Part shown: positions 7,406 through 13,677 of the stretch, one piece after another
How the letters are laid out: the number at the start of each line of letters is the position of its first letter
Position numbering within the stretch: position 1 is the first letter of the stretch
From: Clostridia bacterium
GTDB lineage: Bacteria > Bacillota > Clostridia > Oscillospirales > CAG-272
Length of the DNA: 13,677 nucleotides
Direction of reading: 5' to 3'
Assembly: GCA_017452215.1 (NCBI GenBank)
Contig: JAFTMU010000095.1
Span: 1 to 13,677, forward strand
Position numbers and translations under genes: made by a program
Notes under the pieces: model-generated
What the model was told of the DNA's origin: nothing
What the model saw: only the letters and a program-made list of their open reading frames with translations
The model's database searches: none

Positions 7406-8353
7406 TTAATTGCATTCTGCCACCAAGGGACCTGCCAGCTCTCCAAGGAAGAAGAGCTTTCCGGGAAGGGTGGGAATATAAGAGGAGGTGATCCAAGGAG
7501 TTTTGCCGTAACGAAGTGTCATCCAGAGAGACATTCCTTGCCATTGCATTCCTCTGCCAAGTACGCCGTCAGCGCCACCGATGGCATAATCTGCCTGCAA
7601 GAAGAGACCGGGGCCGATGGTATTGGCACGGCAGGGAACCAGAGTGGTGCGGGATTTGAAGCTGGTCAAAGCGTTCTGCTCCACCGTCAGAGGATGGATC
7701 TTCGCACCGATGCGGTAAGGCGCTTTCTCCCATTCCGATGCGCTTGCATAGTCAGCAGCGAAGGTGGGCTCCCAAAAAGCAATATGACACATTCTGCCGA
7801 TTCCGTAAACAAGGACCAGCTTGGCACCTTCGTCTTTGAGTGCCTTGATCTTTTCGGGATAGGTCGGTAAGTTTTCTTTCGTTGCAAAATTTCTTTGGGA
7901 GGGGGGAACGGTCAGTTCTCCCAAGGGATTGAACAGGGCTTGCTCCATAGCATATTGGAATGCGCCGGGATTATCGGGAGCAAGCGTGTTTCCCTCTGCG
8001 TCTGCCCACTCGTCCATGTTGAAGGTGTAGACGTGCTCGCAGGAAACCTTCCACTCCTTCAAGAAGTAAACAACCCACTGATACATTCCCATAGGACCAA
8101 CGGGAAGAATGAAAGCAATCTTTTCTCCACGTTCCTTTGCAAGGCGTACCTGCATAGCGATCTCGTGTCCCATGTAGGTTTCAAAAGCACCGAGGGAGTC
8201 ACAGCGAACGGGGGTAAAAGCAGGATTCCAGAAGCTTTGACGCTGGGTGATCTTCTCGGGAGCATCAATACAAGCATCGATCTTGTCAAAATCCCAGCCT
8301 GCGGGATAGAAATTTTCCAGAGCAGAGCCCTTTACGGTATCGTTAAAATTCAT
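7406..8353 (-). CDS. NagB-like sugar-phosphate isomerase/deaminase, atypical active site
   Basis: A 315-residue cytoplasmic protein of the glucosamine-6-phosphate deaminase/6-phosphogluconolactonase superfamily, longer than NagB (about 240-266). Conserved: FNMDEW (residues 111-116, Asp114 matching E. coli Asp72) and HIAFWEP (190-196, matching GHIAFNEP with His143 and Glu148). Changed: NagB reads GVDGH where this protein has GRMCH (186-190), so the catalytic Asp141 position is Met188, and the phosphate loop PTGxTP is replaced by PVGPMGMY (84-91). The substrate may therefore be a modified or unphosphorylated amino sugar, or the reaction only an isomerisation; this is inference. The ATG follows AAAGGAG. 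The gene is last of three, 22 bases behind the deacetylase gene, and its stop is followed by a hairpin terminator. Confidence 0.78.
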   Translation of the reverse strand: MNFNDTVKGSALENFYPAGWDFDKIDACIDAPEKITQRQSFWNPAFTPVRCDSLGAFETYMGHEIAMQVRLAKERGEKIAFILPVGPMGMYQWVVYFLKEWKVSCEHVYTFNMDEWADAEGNTLAPDNPGAFQYAMEQALFNPLGELTVPPSQRNFATKENLPTYPEKIKALKDEGAKLVLVYGIGRMCHIAFWEPTFAADYASASEWEKAPYRIGAKIHPLTVEQNALTSFKSRTTLVPCRANTIGPGLFLQADYAIGGADGVLGRGMQWQGMSLWMTLRYGKTPWITSSYIPTLPGKLFFLGELAGPLVAECN

Positions 8354-8375
8354 AACAGTTCTCCTTTATAATTTA

Positions 8376-9083
8376 TTAAGGCAAAAGACGCTTGGTCGTG
8401 CCCTTTAAATAGACTTGACATTGACGGAAGCCCTCTGCAAAGTCTGCTCCGCATTGGAAGCCACGGTAACGGCAACAGGTTTTTACCATGTCGGGAAAAT
8501 CGATGTGATCATGATCCCGCATCCAAACGATCTGGGATTCATGGCAGTTGAGCATTTCCAGCTTTTTGTCGATGTATTCCGATACGTCAACATATTCTGT
8601 AGGATTGAAGTTGACACCTGCAAGCGTGTCCATATAGTACACGGGAACCAGTCTTGCACGCCCGTCGGTAGGGGTGTGATAGTTGGGAAGTGTTGCGGCA
8701 AAGCAAGCGTCAAACACCAGCTTGGAGGTCGCTGTGTGATCAGGCATGTAGTCGTCGGGGGAATGGGTGATGATAAAGTCGGGATCTACTCGCTTAATGA
8801 TGTCCACCACCTTGTCTCTGGACTCCTTGTTGCTATCGTAAATATCCAGGTCGTCAAATCCTCCCCAAAGAACCTCAAAGCCGCCAATGGCAGCGCTTCT
8901 TTTTGCCTCACCCGCACGCATTACACGCAATTCATCGGGGGGGATGATCTCATGACCGAGATTACCGCTGCAAAGATGGCAAACCACAACTCGGTCGCCC
9001 CTTTCCTTGCATTTGAGAAGCGTTCCTGCGCAGGCGATTTCCATATCGTCGGGGTGGCAGGAGATAACAAGAACCGTATACAT
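8376..9083 (-). CDS. PIG-L/LmbE-family zinc-dependent N-deacetylase
   Basis: A 235-residue protein of usual family length. These enzymes remove the acetyl group from N-acetylglucosaminyl compounds, with examples in GPI anchor, mycothiol and bacillithiol synthesis and in chitin-derived sugar breakdown. The zinc site is visible: HPDD (residues 10-13) supplies His10 and Asp13 as ligands and Asp12 as the likely base, and SPDDYMPDHTAT supplies His116 as third ligand. No signal peptide is present, so it works in the cytoplasm on an imported sugar or conjugate. ATG 9083 has AAAGGAG upstream. It sits 30 bases behind the oxidoreductase gene and 22 bases before the NagB-like gene, so all three are one transcript. 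Deacetylation next to a deaminase-like enzyme suggests an N-acetylated amino sugar as pathway substrate. A role in bacillithiol synthesis fits the neighbours less well. Confidence 0.86.
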   Translation of the reverse strand: MYTVLVISCHPDDMEIACAGTLLKCKERGDRVVVCHLCSGNLGHEIIPPDELRVMRAGEAKRSAAIGGFEVLWGGFDDLDIYDSNKESRDKVVDIIKRVDPDFIITHSPDDYMPDHTATSKLVFDACFAATLPNYHTPTDGRARLVPVYYMDTLAGVNFNPTEYVDVSEYIDKKLEMLNCHESQIVWMRDHDHIDFPDMVKTCCRYRGFQCGADFAEGFRQCQVYLKGTTKRLLP

Positions 9084-9113
9084 AATTATACTCCTTTCAG
9101 AATAAATTTTGAA

Positions 9114-10127
9114 TTAAAAAGAGATCAATGCGCCGTTTTCTATGGCGCTTTGTTTAACCGTTTCGGCAAGGATCATGCTTTTCAGAGAATCCTCGGGAGC
9201 GTTTTCGGTGTTCTTCACGGCGCCGTCGCTTTGCACCAGATCGCAGAAGTACCGAATCTCCTCAACAAACTCGTTCACAGGTGTGGGAGAAGCCACGTAG
9301 CTTTCTCCTTCCTTTGGATAAACGGTGATTTGTTTTCCGTCATAAATAACGCTTGCCTCATCAAATTTGATATGATATCCGCATTCAAAGGAGGTAGCAC
9401 AGGTGTCATCCCAAGCGCCGTTGATCACCACAGAAAGGTCGGGATAAATCAAGTGGGTGTTTACCCGTTGGCAATGGGGAATATCGTCGAAGGAAACGGC
9501 GTTTACAGCTGTTGGATCACCAAAGACATAGCGGCATACGTCAAGATCATGGATGTGTGAATCAATAATGCAACCGCCGCATTTTTCAAGACTTGCAAAC
9601 CAGCTTCCCCAAGCGGGATATTTGATCAAGCGGTGCAGCATAGCAAACCGAGGCTTTCCAAAGGTTCTTTCGGTGACGCACTTTTTTAAATACAGATAGG
9701 CGGTTGTAAAGCGCACACACTGTGCGATCATCAAATGCTTCCCGACTCGATTAGCGCAAGAGACCATTTCCTCGCAGTCCGCTGCATTGAGTGCCATGGG
9801 CTTTTCACAAAGCACCGATTTCCCCGCAGAAAGCATTTTGACGGAATATTCCTTATGTAAAAAAGAGGGGAGACAAATATCGGCAATGTCAAACTCCTCG
9901 TTCTTCAACAGGTCATCGACGTCAGTATAGGTGTGCACACCTTCATCAAGGGTTTCGTCATCATTTCCCAAATTGATCCGGATCTTTGTTTTGAACTGCT
10001 CGATGTTTTTATCGCAAACCGCAACCAGAGAAACGGGATATCCCATTCTTTTCAATTCTCGGTAGGCAAGATTGTGTGTGCGTGCGATTCCGCCGTATCC
10101 GATCAAAGCGACACGAAGCTCTTTCAC
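9114..10127 (-). CDS. Gfo/Idh/MocA-family NAD(P)-dependent oxidoreductase
   Basis: A 337-residue dehydrogenase of the glucose-fructose oxidoreductase/inositol dehydrogenase family, which oxidises or reduces sugar hydroxyl groups in the cytoplasm. The Rossmann nucleotide motif is ALIGYGGIARTH (residues 7-18), the catalytic Lys lies in CEKPMAL (Lys109 of EKP), and the second domain has the GGCIIDSHIHDLDVCR pattern with Asp189, His193 and Asp196, the family's substrate-binding and catalytic residues. I chose GTG 10127: AAGGAG lies seven bases upstream and it begins the first beta strand. The frame is open to 10169, but that extension covers the ribosome site itself. It is the first gene of the minus operon, divergent from the AraC gene. 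The sugar it acts on is not readable; an amino-sugar derivative is the contextual guess. Confidence 0.88.
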   Translation of the reverse strand: MKELRVALIGYGGIARTHNLAYRELKRMGYPVSLVAVCDKNIEQFKTKIRINLGNDDETLDEGVHTYTDVDDLLKNEEFDIADICLPSFLHKEYSVKMLSAGKSVLCEKPMALNAADCEEMVSCANRVGKHLMIAQCVRFTTAYLYLKKCVTERTFGKPRFAMLHRLIKYPAWGSWFASLEKCGGCIIDSHIHDLDVCRYVFGDPTAVNAVSFDDIPHCQRVNTHLIYPDLSVVINGAWDDTCATSFECGYHIKFDEASVIYDGKQITVYPKEGESYVASPTPVNEFVEEIRYFCDLVQSDGAVKNTENAPEDSLKSMILAETVKQSAIENGALISF

Positions 10128-10151
10128 AGGGGTTCTCCTTTCAAATTTTAC

Positions 10152-10180
10152 TTGCAAATACAAAAGCAATGTGATATAAT
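10152..10180 (+). promoter_or_regulatory. Promoter of the AraC-family regulator gene
   Basis: TTGCAA (10152-10157) stands exactly 17 bases before a perfect TATAAT (10175-10180). Transcription would start near 10187, leaving a leader of about 100 bases before the ATG at 10290. The promoter lies inside the 5' leader of the opposing operon, and its -35 box is part of the repeat TACTTGCA (10149-10156). Confidence 0.75.
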
Positions 10181-10201
10181 GAACACGTAGGGTATAAAAT
10201 T

Positions 10202-10230
10202 ATCATACCTTATTTTCCTTCTTTTTTCCA
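10202..10230 (-). promoter_or_regulatory. Candidate promoter of the amino-sugar operon
   Basis: On the minus strand TGGAAA (10225-10230, four of six consensus bases) is 17 bases from TATGAT (10202-10207, five of six). The start would be near 10195, 68 bases before the GTG start at 10127. A weak -35 fits a promoter that needs an activator. Other, poorer -10-like sequences lie between 10130 and 10180, so the assignment is tentative. Confidence 0.45.
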
Positions 10231-10238
10231 TGCCGTAT

Positions 10239-10259
10239 ATTGCGCAATACTTGCACAAT
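10239..10259. promoter_or_regulatory. Candidate operator: inverted repeat in the divergent control region
   Basis: ATTGCGCAA (10239-10247), TAC, TTGCACAAT (10251-10259) forms a 9-bp inverted repeat with one mismatch. It lies just upstream of the candidate operon -35 box, centred about 54 bases before the proposed start, a usual place for an activator site. It is also within the leader of the AraC gene, so binding could repress that gene. Another short palindrome, GGTAT/ATACC (10191-10209), overlaps the operon -10 region. Confidence 0.45.
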
Positions 10260-10289
10260 CTTCCGATAATTAAATTTGGAGAAGAATAA

Positions 10290-11213
10290 ATGAAAAATAA
10301 TAAAAGCCGATTCATCAAAACAACGCTCAAAAATATCATCAATATTTCTCGCCTTGTCACCGTTTACTGCTACGATCTTTCCCCTAATTTTTCCAATGAA
10401 GGGGAGACCCATGATTTTTGGGAGATCGTATATATGGACCATGGGGAGGCAACTGTCCGTGCAGGGAAAAGAAGCTTGGTTCTACACCAAGGGGAGATGA
10501 TCTTTCACAAGCCAAATGAGTTCCATAACATTGCCTGCGACGGCGCCCACAGCGCTTATGTTTTCATCATGACCTTTGACTGTCATTCCGTTGCGATGAA
10601 GTATTTTTGCGATCGGGTAATCAAGATTCCCACAGAGCTTTCGTCAATGATCACAATGCTCATTGACGAAAGCACAAAAACCTTTCAAGGTCTTTCATAT
10701 CCGCTTACAGTACGCCGAGATGCTCCCTTGGGCGGAGAACAAATGATTCGCCTTTACTTGGAGAGCTTTCTAATTCGTTTGATGCGACAGAGCGAGGATC
10801 TGCAGGAAAGCAAAACGCTGTTTACCTCAAAGGAAACCCTTGAAAACACCCTAACGCAGGAAATATGCACGTATCTTGGAGCACGGGTCCATCAAAAGCT
10901 TACGCTCAAGGAGGTTTCCGAGCATTTTCATTTTGGAAAGACCCACCTTTGTGAAGTGTTTAAAAAGAACACGGGAAGCACGATCATCGGTTATTTCTTG
11001 GATTTGAAGATCAAGGAGGCAAAAAGAATGCTAAAGGAAGAACATTATACCATCAGTGAGATCAGCGAGCGCTTGGCTTTTGAAAGCCCCGCCTATTTTT
11101 CACGTATTTTCCGCAATCGAACGGGGACATCTCCCGGGAGTTATCGAAAAATGCTCATTAACAATACCATTTATACAGGCTTCCAGGAGCTCCCCGAGTC
11201 TCTTCGGTCATAA
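10290..11213 (+). CDS. AraC-family transcriptional regulator with N-terminal cupin
   Basis: A 307-residue DNA-binding protein of normal AraC/XylS length. The N-terminal cupin-like sensor domain (about residues 36-110; THDFWEIVYMDHGEATVRAGKRSLVLHQGEMIFHKPNEFHNI) would bind a sugar or related effector. The C-terminal double helix-turn-helix spans about 200-290: LTLKEVSEHFHFGKTHLCEVFKKNTG for the first, ISEISERLAFESPAYFSRIFRNRTGTSPGSYRK for the second, matching the family signature well. ATG 10290 follows GGAGAAG (10278-10284). It is divergent from the oxidoreductase-deacetylase-NagB-like operon over 162 bases, so it most likely controls that operon and perhaps itself. The stop codon is followed at once by a hairpin shared with the convergent gene. 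The effector is unknown; the intracellular substrate of the operon is the obvious candidate. Confidence 0.92.
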   Translation: MKNNKSRFIKTTLKNIINISRLVTVYCYDLSPNFSNEGETHDFWEIVYMDHGEATVRAGKRSLVLHQGEMIFHKPNEFHNIACDGAHSAYVFIMTFDCHSVAMKYFCDRVIKIPTELSSMITMLIDESTKTFQGLSYPLTVRRDAPLGGEQMIRLYLESFLIRLMRQSEDLQESKTLFTSKETLENTLTQEICTYLGARVHQKLTLKEVSEHFHFGKTHLCEVFKKNTGSTIIGYFLDLKIKEAKRMLKEEHYTISEISERLAFESPAYFSRIFRNRTGTSPGSYRKMLINNTIYTGFQELPESLRS

Positions 11214-11261
11214 AACAAGGGGTGTCACAAAAGCGTTTAGCATTTGTGACACCCTTGTTTT
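11212..11261. terminator. Bidirectional terminator between the AraC and BofC-like genes
   Basis: The arms 11212-11231 and 11243-11261 pair over about 19 bp, with one bulged G; the core is GGTGTCACAAA/TTTGTGACACC, and A and T runs flank it on both sides. It fills the whole space between the stop codons at 11211-11213 (plus) and 11261-11263 (minus), overlapping both by a few bases, and so serves both genes. The core resembles the two large hairpins at 7194-7230 and 7351-7404. Confidence 0.82.
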
Positions 11262-11680
11262 TATTCATAATCCTGGATCAGATCCACCAGCTCCCGCCAA
11301 GAGTTCACCGTGATCCCTTCCTGCAAGGTGATCTGCTCCTGCTTTGGCAAAAGCGTCACGTCCACGTCAATGATCCGTACAAGATAGCCATCCTCCGTAT
11401 AAATACCGATCCTGCCGTTGGTTTCCTTCATACAAAACCGTTGAAACAAAATGTCTGCATCCACCGAAGGCGCCTCTGTATCTGTGGAGGTAAAGATCGA
11501 TTCCTCCTTCAACACATCAACCGCCACGTCCAATTCGTTGATCAGAGCATCGGCTGCGTTCAAGGTTGCCTCGCTCTCTGCAACGGCGTTTCTCAAAACC
11601 ACCAGTGTTGTAATAGAAAGAGTCAGCGTGATCAGCAGTAAAAAAGCGCAAAGAATGCTAAATATCCGTGAAGTATCCAT
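11261..11680 (-). CDS. Small membrane-anchored protein with BofC-like C-terminal domain
   Basis: A 139-residue protein with one N-terminal membrane helix (about residues 5-29), a linker rich in Ala, Asp and Glu (30-75), and a compact C-terminal domain (about 77-139) reading MKETNGRIGIYTEDGYLVRIIDVDVTLLP, then LQEGITVNSWRELVDLIQDYE. This pattern (KExNGxIGIY, a VxxLP turn, GIxVxSxxEL, IxDY) matches from memory the BofC C-terminal domain seen in many Clostridia. In Bacillus subtilis BofC acts in forespore control of pro-sigma-K processing. Such small clostridial proteins lack the rest of BofC, and their role is not settled. ATG 11680 has AAAGGAG (minus strand) ahead of it. It is divergent from the penicillin-binding protein gene and converges on the AraC gene. 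Topology suggests the domain lies outside the membrane. Confidence 0.65.
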   Translation of the reverse strand: MDTSRIFSILCAFLLLITLTLSITTLVVLRNAVAESEATLNAADALINELDVAVDVLKEESIFTSTDTEAPSVDADILFQRFCMKETNGRIGIYTEDGYLVRIIDVDVTLLPKQEQITLQEGITVNSWRELVDLIQDYE

Positions 11681-11740
11681 ACAATCTCTCCTTTCTCATA
11701 TTTTTGTAAATCGGGTAAACATAGCATCCCACGTTTTGCG

Positions 11741-11749
11741 TGTTATATT
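11741..11749 (+). promoter_or_regulatory. Possible extended -10 promoter of the penicillin-binding protein gene
   Basis: TGT followed by TATATT (11744-11749) makes an extended -10 element about 48 bases before the TTG start at 11797. No matching -35 box is seen at 16-18 bases. This is the only fair candidate in the 116-base divergent gap. Confidence 0.35.
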
Positions 11750-11796
11750 CACTGTATGTGGAATACTAAACCACAACAAAACACGGAGGATACGTC

Positions 11797-13677
11797 TTGA
11801 AAGCAAAAACACAAAGATCAAAAAAGAAGCATTCCAGATTGCGTCTTATATTCAGTATTTTTTTGCTGCTTCTCTTTATTTCCGTTCTTTCCTTTACCGT
11901 CTATATAGGCACCGCCTTTCAAACCGAATTTCCCTCACGCTGGTACGATCCCGAGTTTTTGCCCACGTCTCCAAGCTTTTACGTTTACCGATTTGAGGAC
12001 CGTGTCGGACGCCTGGGAGAAAGGGTAGAGGTGACAGGGGAGATCTATGCGCAAAAGCAAACCCAATATCACCAATACGATAACATTCCCACGTCAATGA
12101 TCGACGCCTTCGTGGCAATCGAGGACAAGCGCTTTTTTGAGCATGAGGGCGTGGATTGGTATCGTACCATCGCCGCAGGTGCCAATTATCTGTTGGGCTT
12201 TTCCGATAGCTTTGGTGCCTCAACCATCACGCAGCAGTTAGTAAAGAATCTGACGGGAAACGATGACGTAACCGTCAAAAGAAAAATACAGGAGATCCTC
12301 TATGCCCTGGATCTGGAGCGGAATCTCGATAAGAAAAAAATCATGGAGCTTTACCTTAACGTCATTCATTTCTCGGATAATTGCGACGGGATCGGCATGG
12401 CTGCGGAGCATTATTTTTCCAAGTCTCCCATGGAGCTTACCGTGGCAGAGTGCGCAACCATTGCCGCCATCACCAATAGCCCCTCATATTATAACCCGAT
12501 CCGCAATCCCGAAAACAATTTAAAGAGGCGGGACTTGATCCTTTCACAAATGTACGAGCAAGGCTTTATCACCCAAACTGAGTATACAGAGGCAAAAAGC
12601 ACACCGCTTGCTCTTGACGTGGATGAGAGTGTCGGACGGGAAGGGATCAACTCCTGGTATACGGACATGGTCATTGAGGACGTAGTGCAGGATCTGATGA
12701 ATAAATACTCCATGAGCCGTGCCGCCGCAACCCATTTGTTTTATACGGGCGGATTGCAGATAGATATTGCCATGGACGAGGAAATACAGGCTTTGGTAGA
12801 GGACTACTACAAAACGGCGCTTGAACTACCGAAAAACGGGAGCGGTGAATCGGCGCAATCCGCAATTATTTTGATCGATGCCAAAACGGGAGATATTTTG
12901 GGCGTTGCAGGTGCGGCGGGGGAGAAAAAGGGGAATCTGTTGCAAAGCTTTGCCACCAAAACCCTTCGTTCCCCGGGCTCCACCATCAAGCCGTTGAGTG
13001 TTTACGCTCCCGCCATCGAGGAAGGGATCATCGATTGGGCTACCGTATACGACGATGTGCCTATTGAGTTTCATACAAACTCCTCCTTGACCTGGCCCAA
13101 AAACGCAACGGGCGTTTATCGGGGACTTACCAATATCTCCTACGCCGTTGCCCATTCCACCAATACCGTTTCCATCAAGGTCTTGGAGCGTCTTGGGCTG
13201 GAAAGATCCTTTCTGTACGCCAAGGAACGCTTTCATCTGTCCAATATGATCCACCAAAGCGGCAAAACCGACTGCGACGTGGCTGCCCTCGGCTTGGGAC
13301 AGCTCAATTACGGTGTTACGCTCCGAGAGATCACCAATGCTTATACTGCATTTGCCGACGGAGGCGTTTATCATGCTTGCCGATCCTATTATCGGGTATT
13401 GGATAAGGAAGGAACGATCCTGCTTTCCCGTGCCGACAGCAGTGAACGGATCCTCTCCCGAGAAACGGCGGCGATTATGACCAAGCTTCTGGAGGGCGTC
13501 ATTACTCATGGAACCTCCTCCACCATCACACTGCAACGTGTGTGCGAATGCGCAGGAAAAACGGGAACCACCAACAAGGATCACGACCGCTGGTTTATCG
13601 GCTACACCCCCGACGTGGTGTGTGGGGTTTGGTGCGGATACGAGTATCCCGAGCCGATCGAAGGGCGGAACGTATGC
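11797..13677 (+). CDS. Class A penicillin-binding protein (transglycosylase/transpeptidase), incomplete at 3' end
   Basis: This bifunctional cell-wall synthase polymerises lipid II and crosslinks peptides outside the membrane. In 627 codons to the window edge: a basic start, one membrane anchor (about residues 16-39, LIFSIFLLLLFISVLSFTVY), the GT51 domain with AIEDKRFFEHEGVDW (catalytic Glu109), FGASTITQQLVKNLTG, RKIQEILYALDLERNLDKKKIMELYLN and a second catalytic Glu expected in EILYAL, then the transpeptidase domain with SPGSTIKP (Ser395, Lys398), STN (454-456) and KTGTT (588-592). All catalytic motifs are intact; only the C-terminal end is missing. TTG 11797 is chosen because CGGAGGA (11784-11790) is six bases upstream and the signal anchor follows in frame. 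The neighbouring BofC-like gene is divergent, so a sporulation-linked role is possible but unproven. Confidence 0.93.
   Translation, partial: MKAKTQRSKKKHSRLRLIFSIFLLLLFISVLSFTVYIGTAFQTEFPSRWYDPEFLPTSPSFYVYRFEDRVGRLGERVEVTGEIYAQKQTQYHQYDNIPTSMIDAFVAIEDKRFFEHEGVDWYRTIAAGANYLLGFSDSFGASTITQQLVKNLTGNDDVTVKRKIQEILYALDLERNLDKKKIMELYLNVIHFSDNCDGIGMAAEHYFSKSPMELTVAECATIAAITNSPSYYNPIRNPENNLKRRDLILSQMYEQGFITQTEYTEAKSTPLALDVDESVGREGINSWYTDMVIEDVVQDLMNKYSMSRAAATHLFYTGGLQIDIAMDEEIQALVEDYYKTALELPKNGSGESAQSAIILIDAKTGDILGVAGAAGEKKGNLLQSFATKTLRSPGSTIKPLSVYAPAIEEGIIDWATVYDDVPIEFHTNSSLTWPKNATGVYRGLTNISYAVAHSTNTVSIKVLERLGLERSFLYAKERFHLSNMIHQSGKTDCDVAALGLGQLNYGVTLREITNAYTAFADGGVYHACRSYYRVLDKEGTILLSRADSSERILSRETAAIMTKLLEGVITHGTSSTITLQRVCECAGKTGTTNKDHDRWFIGYTPDVVCGVWCGYEYPEPIEGRNVC

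Larger units (their letters stand above)
7188..7406. repeat. 219-bp segment bounded by near-identical inverted repeats
   Basis: The left edge (7188-7210) and the reverse complement of the right edge (7384-7406) both read AACCAAAGGGG, then C or G, then TGTCTCAAAT: 22 positions with one mismatch. Each edge also forms a hairpin with its own inner partner, and each follows the stop codon of one of the two converging genes. The middle holds two smaller hairpins, 7236-7260 and 7325-7343 (TTGCGGC/GCCGCAA), and no credible gene. Two explanations fit: two related terminators back to back, or a small non-autonomous element with terminal inverted repeats. No target duplication is evident. Confidence 0.6.

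Noticed and set aside
10128..10169. Upstream ATG start for the Gfo/Idh/MocA oxidoreductase
   Set aside because: The extension covers the ribosome site and has no family similarity; GTG 10127 starts right at the first strand of the Rossmann fold.
11751..11758. CATACAGT on the minus strand, matching the sporulation sigma-E -10 consensus, upstream of the BofC-like gene
   Set aside because: No sigma-E-like -35 sequence stands at the right distance, and an 8-base match alone is too weak to call a sporulation promoter.
11451..11996. Open frame of 181 codons on the plus strand between the BofC-like and penicillin-binding protein genes
   Set aside because: It is antisense to the BofC-like gene and then runs out of frame through the start of the penicillin-binding protein, whose anchor and motifs are unambiguous.

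Overview
The window looks like chromosomal DNA of an anaerobic, probably gut-dwelling member of the Clostridia (Bacillota). The evidence is strong AGGAGG-type ribosome binding sites, two TTG starts and one GTG start, sigma-A-like promoters with 17-bp spacers, a PRPP synthetase-like protein of a type I associate with Clostridia, and a small membrane protein with a BofC-like C-terminal domain, which suggests an endospore-forming lineage. No genus can be named from the sequence alone.

Layout. A minus-strand tRNA-Ser(CGA) with its own promoter and a strong terminator lies at 1-182. Next on the plus strand are a rhamnulokinase (rhaB, 367-1836) and a divergent PRPP synthetase-like gene (1913-3061), closed by an intrinsic terminator. 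A near-consensus promoter at 3202-3230 then drives a compact three-gene glycan unit: a polyprenyl-phosphate sugar phosphotransferase (3265-4749), a GT4 glycosyltransferase (4733-5833) and an O-antigen ligase/polymerase-type membrane protein (5817-7189). Each of the last two starts 17 bases inside its predecessor. The membrane protein carries an apparent one-base deletion near 5988. Together these genes would start a lipid-linked glycan, extend it, and polymerise or ligate it.

The plus unit then meets a minus-strand unit of three genes: a Gfo/Idh/MocA oxidoreductase (9114-10127), a PIG-L/LmbE zinc deacetylase (8376-9083) and a NagB-like isomerase/deaminase (7406-8353). A divergent AraC-family regulator with a cupin sensor (10290-11213) controls it in all likelihood. 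Deacetylase, deaminase-like and oxidoreductase genes under a sugar-sensing AraC protein suggest catabolism of an N-acetylated amino sugar or amino-sugar derivative. The NagB-like protein lacks a catalytic Asp and the usual phosphate loop, so its substrate is probably not plain glucosamine-6-phosphate. This operon is the best candidate here for an undescribed pathway. Its control region shows two promoters facing each other, an inverted repeat beside the operon -35 box, and an 8-bp direct repeat.

The right end holds the BofC-like membrane protein (11261-11680, minus) and, divergent from it, a class A penicillin-binding protein (11797 to the window edge, incomplete at its C terminus). Both convergent gene junctions (about 7190-7405 and 11212-11262) carry terminator hairpins of one related sequence family, placed directly behind the stop codons. 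I saw no transposase, CRISPR array, rRNA gene, riboswitch or phage gene.
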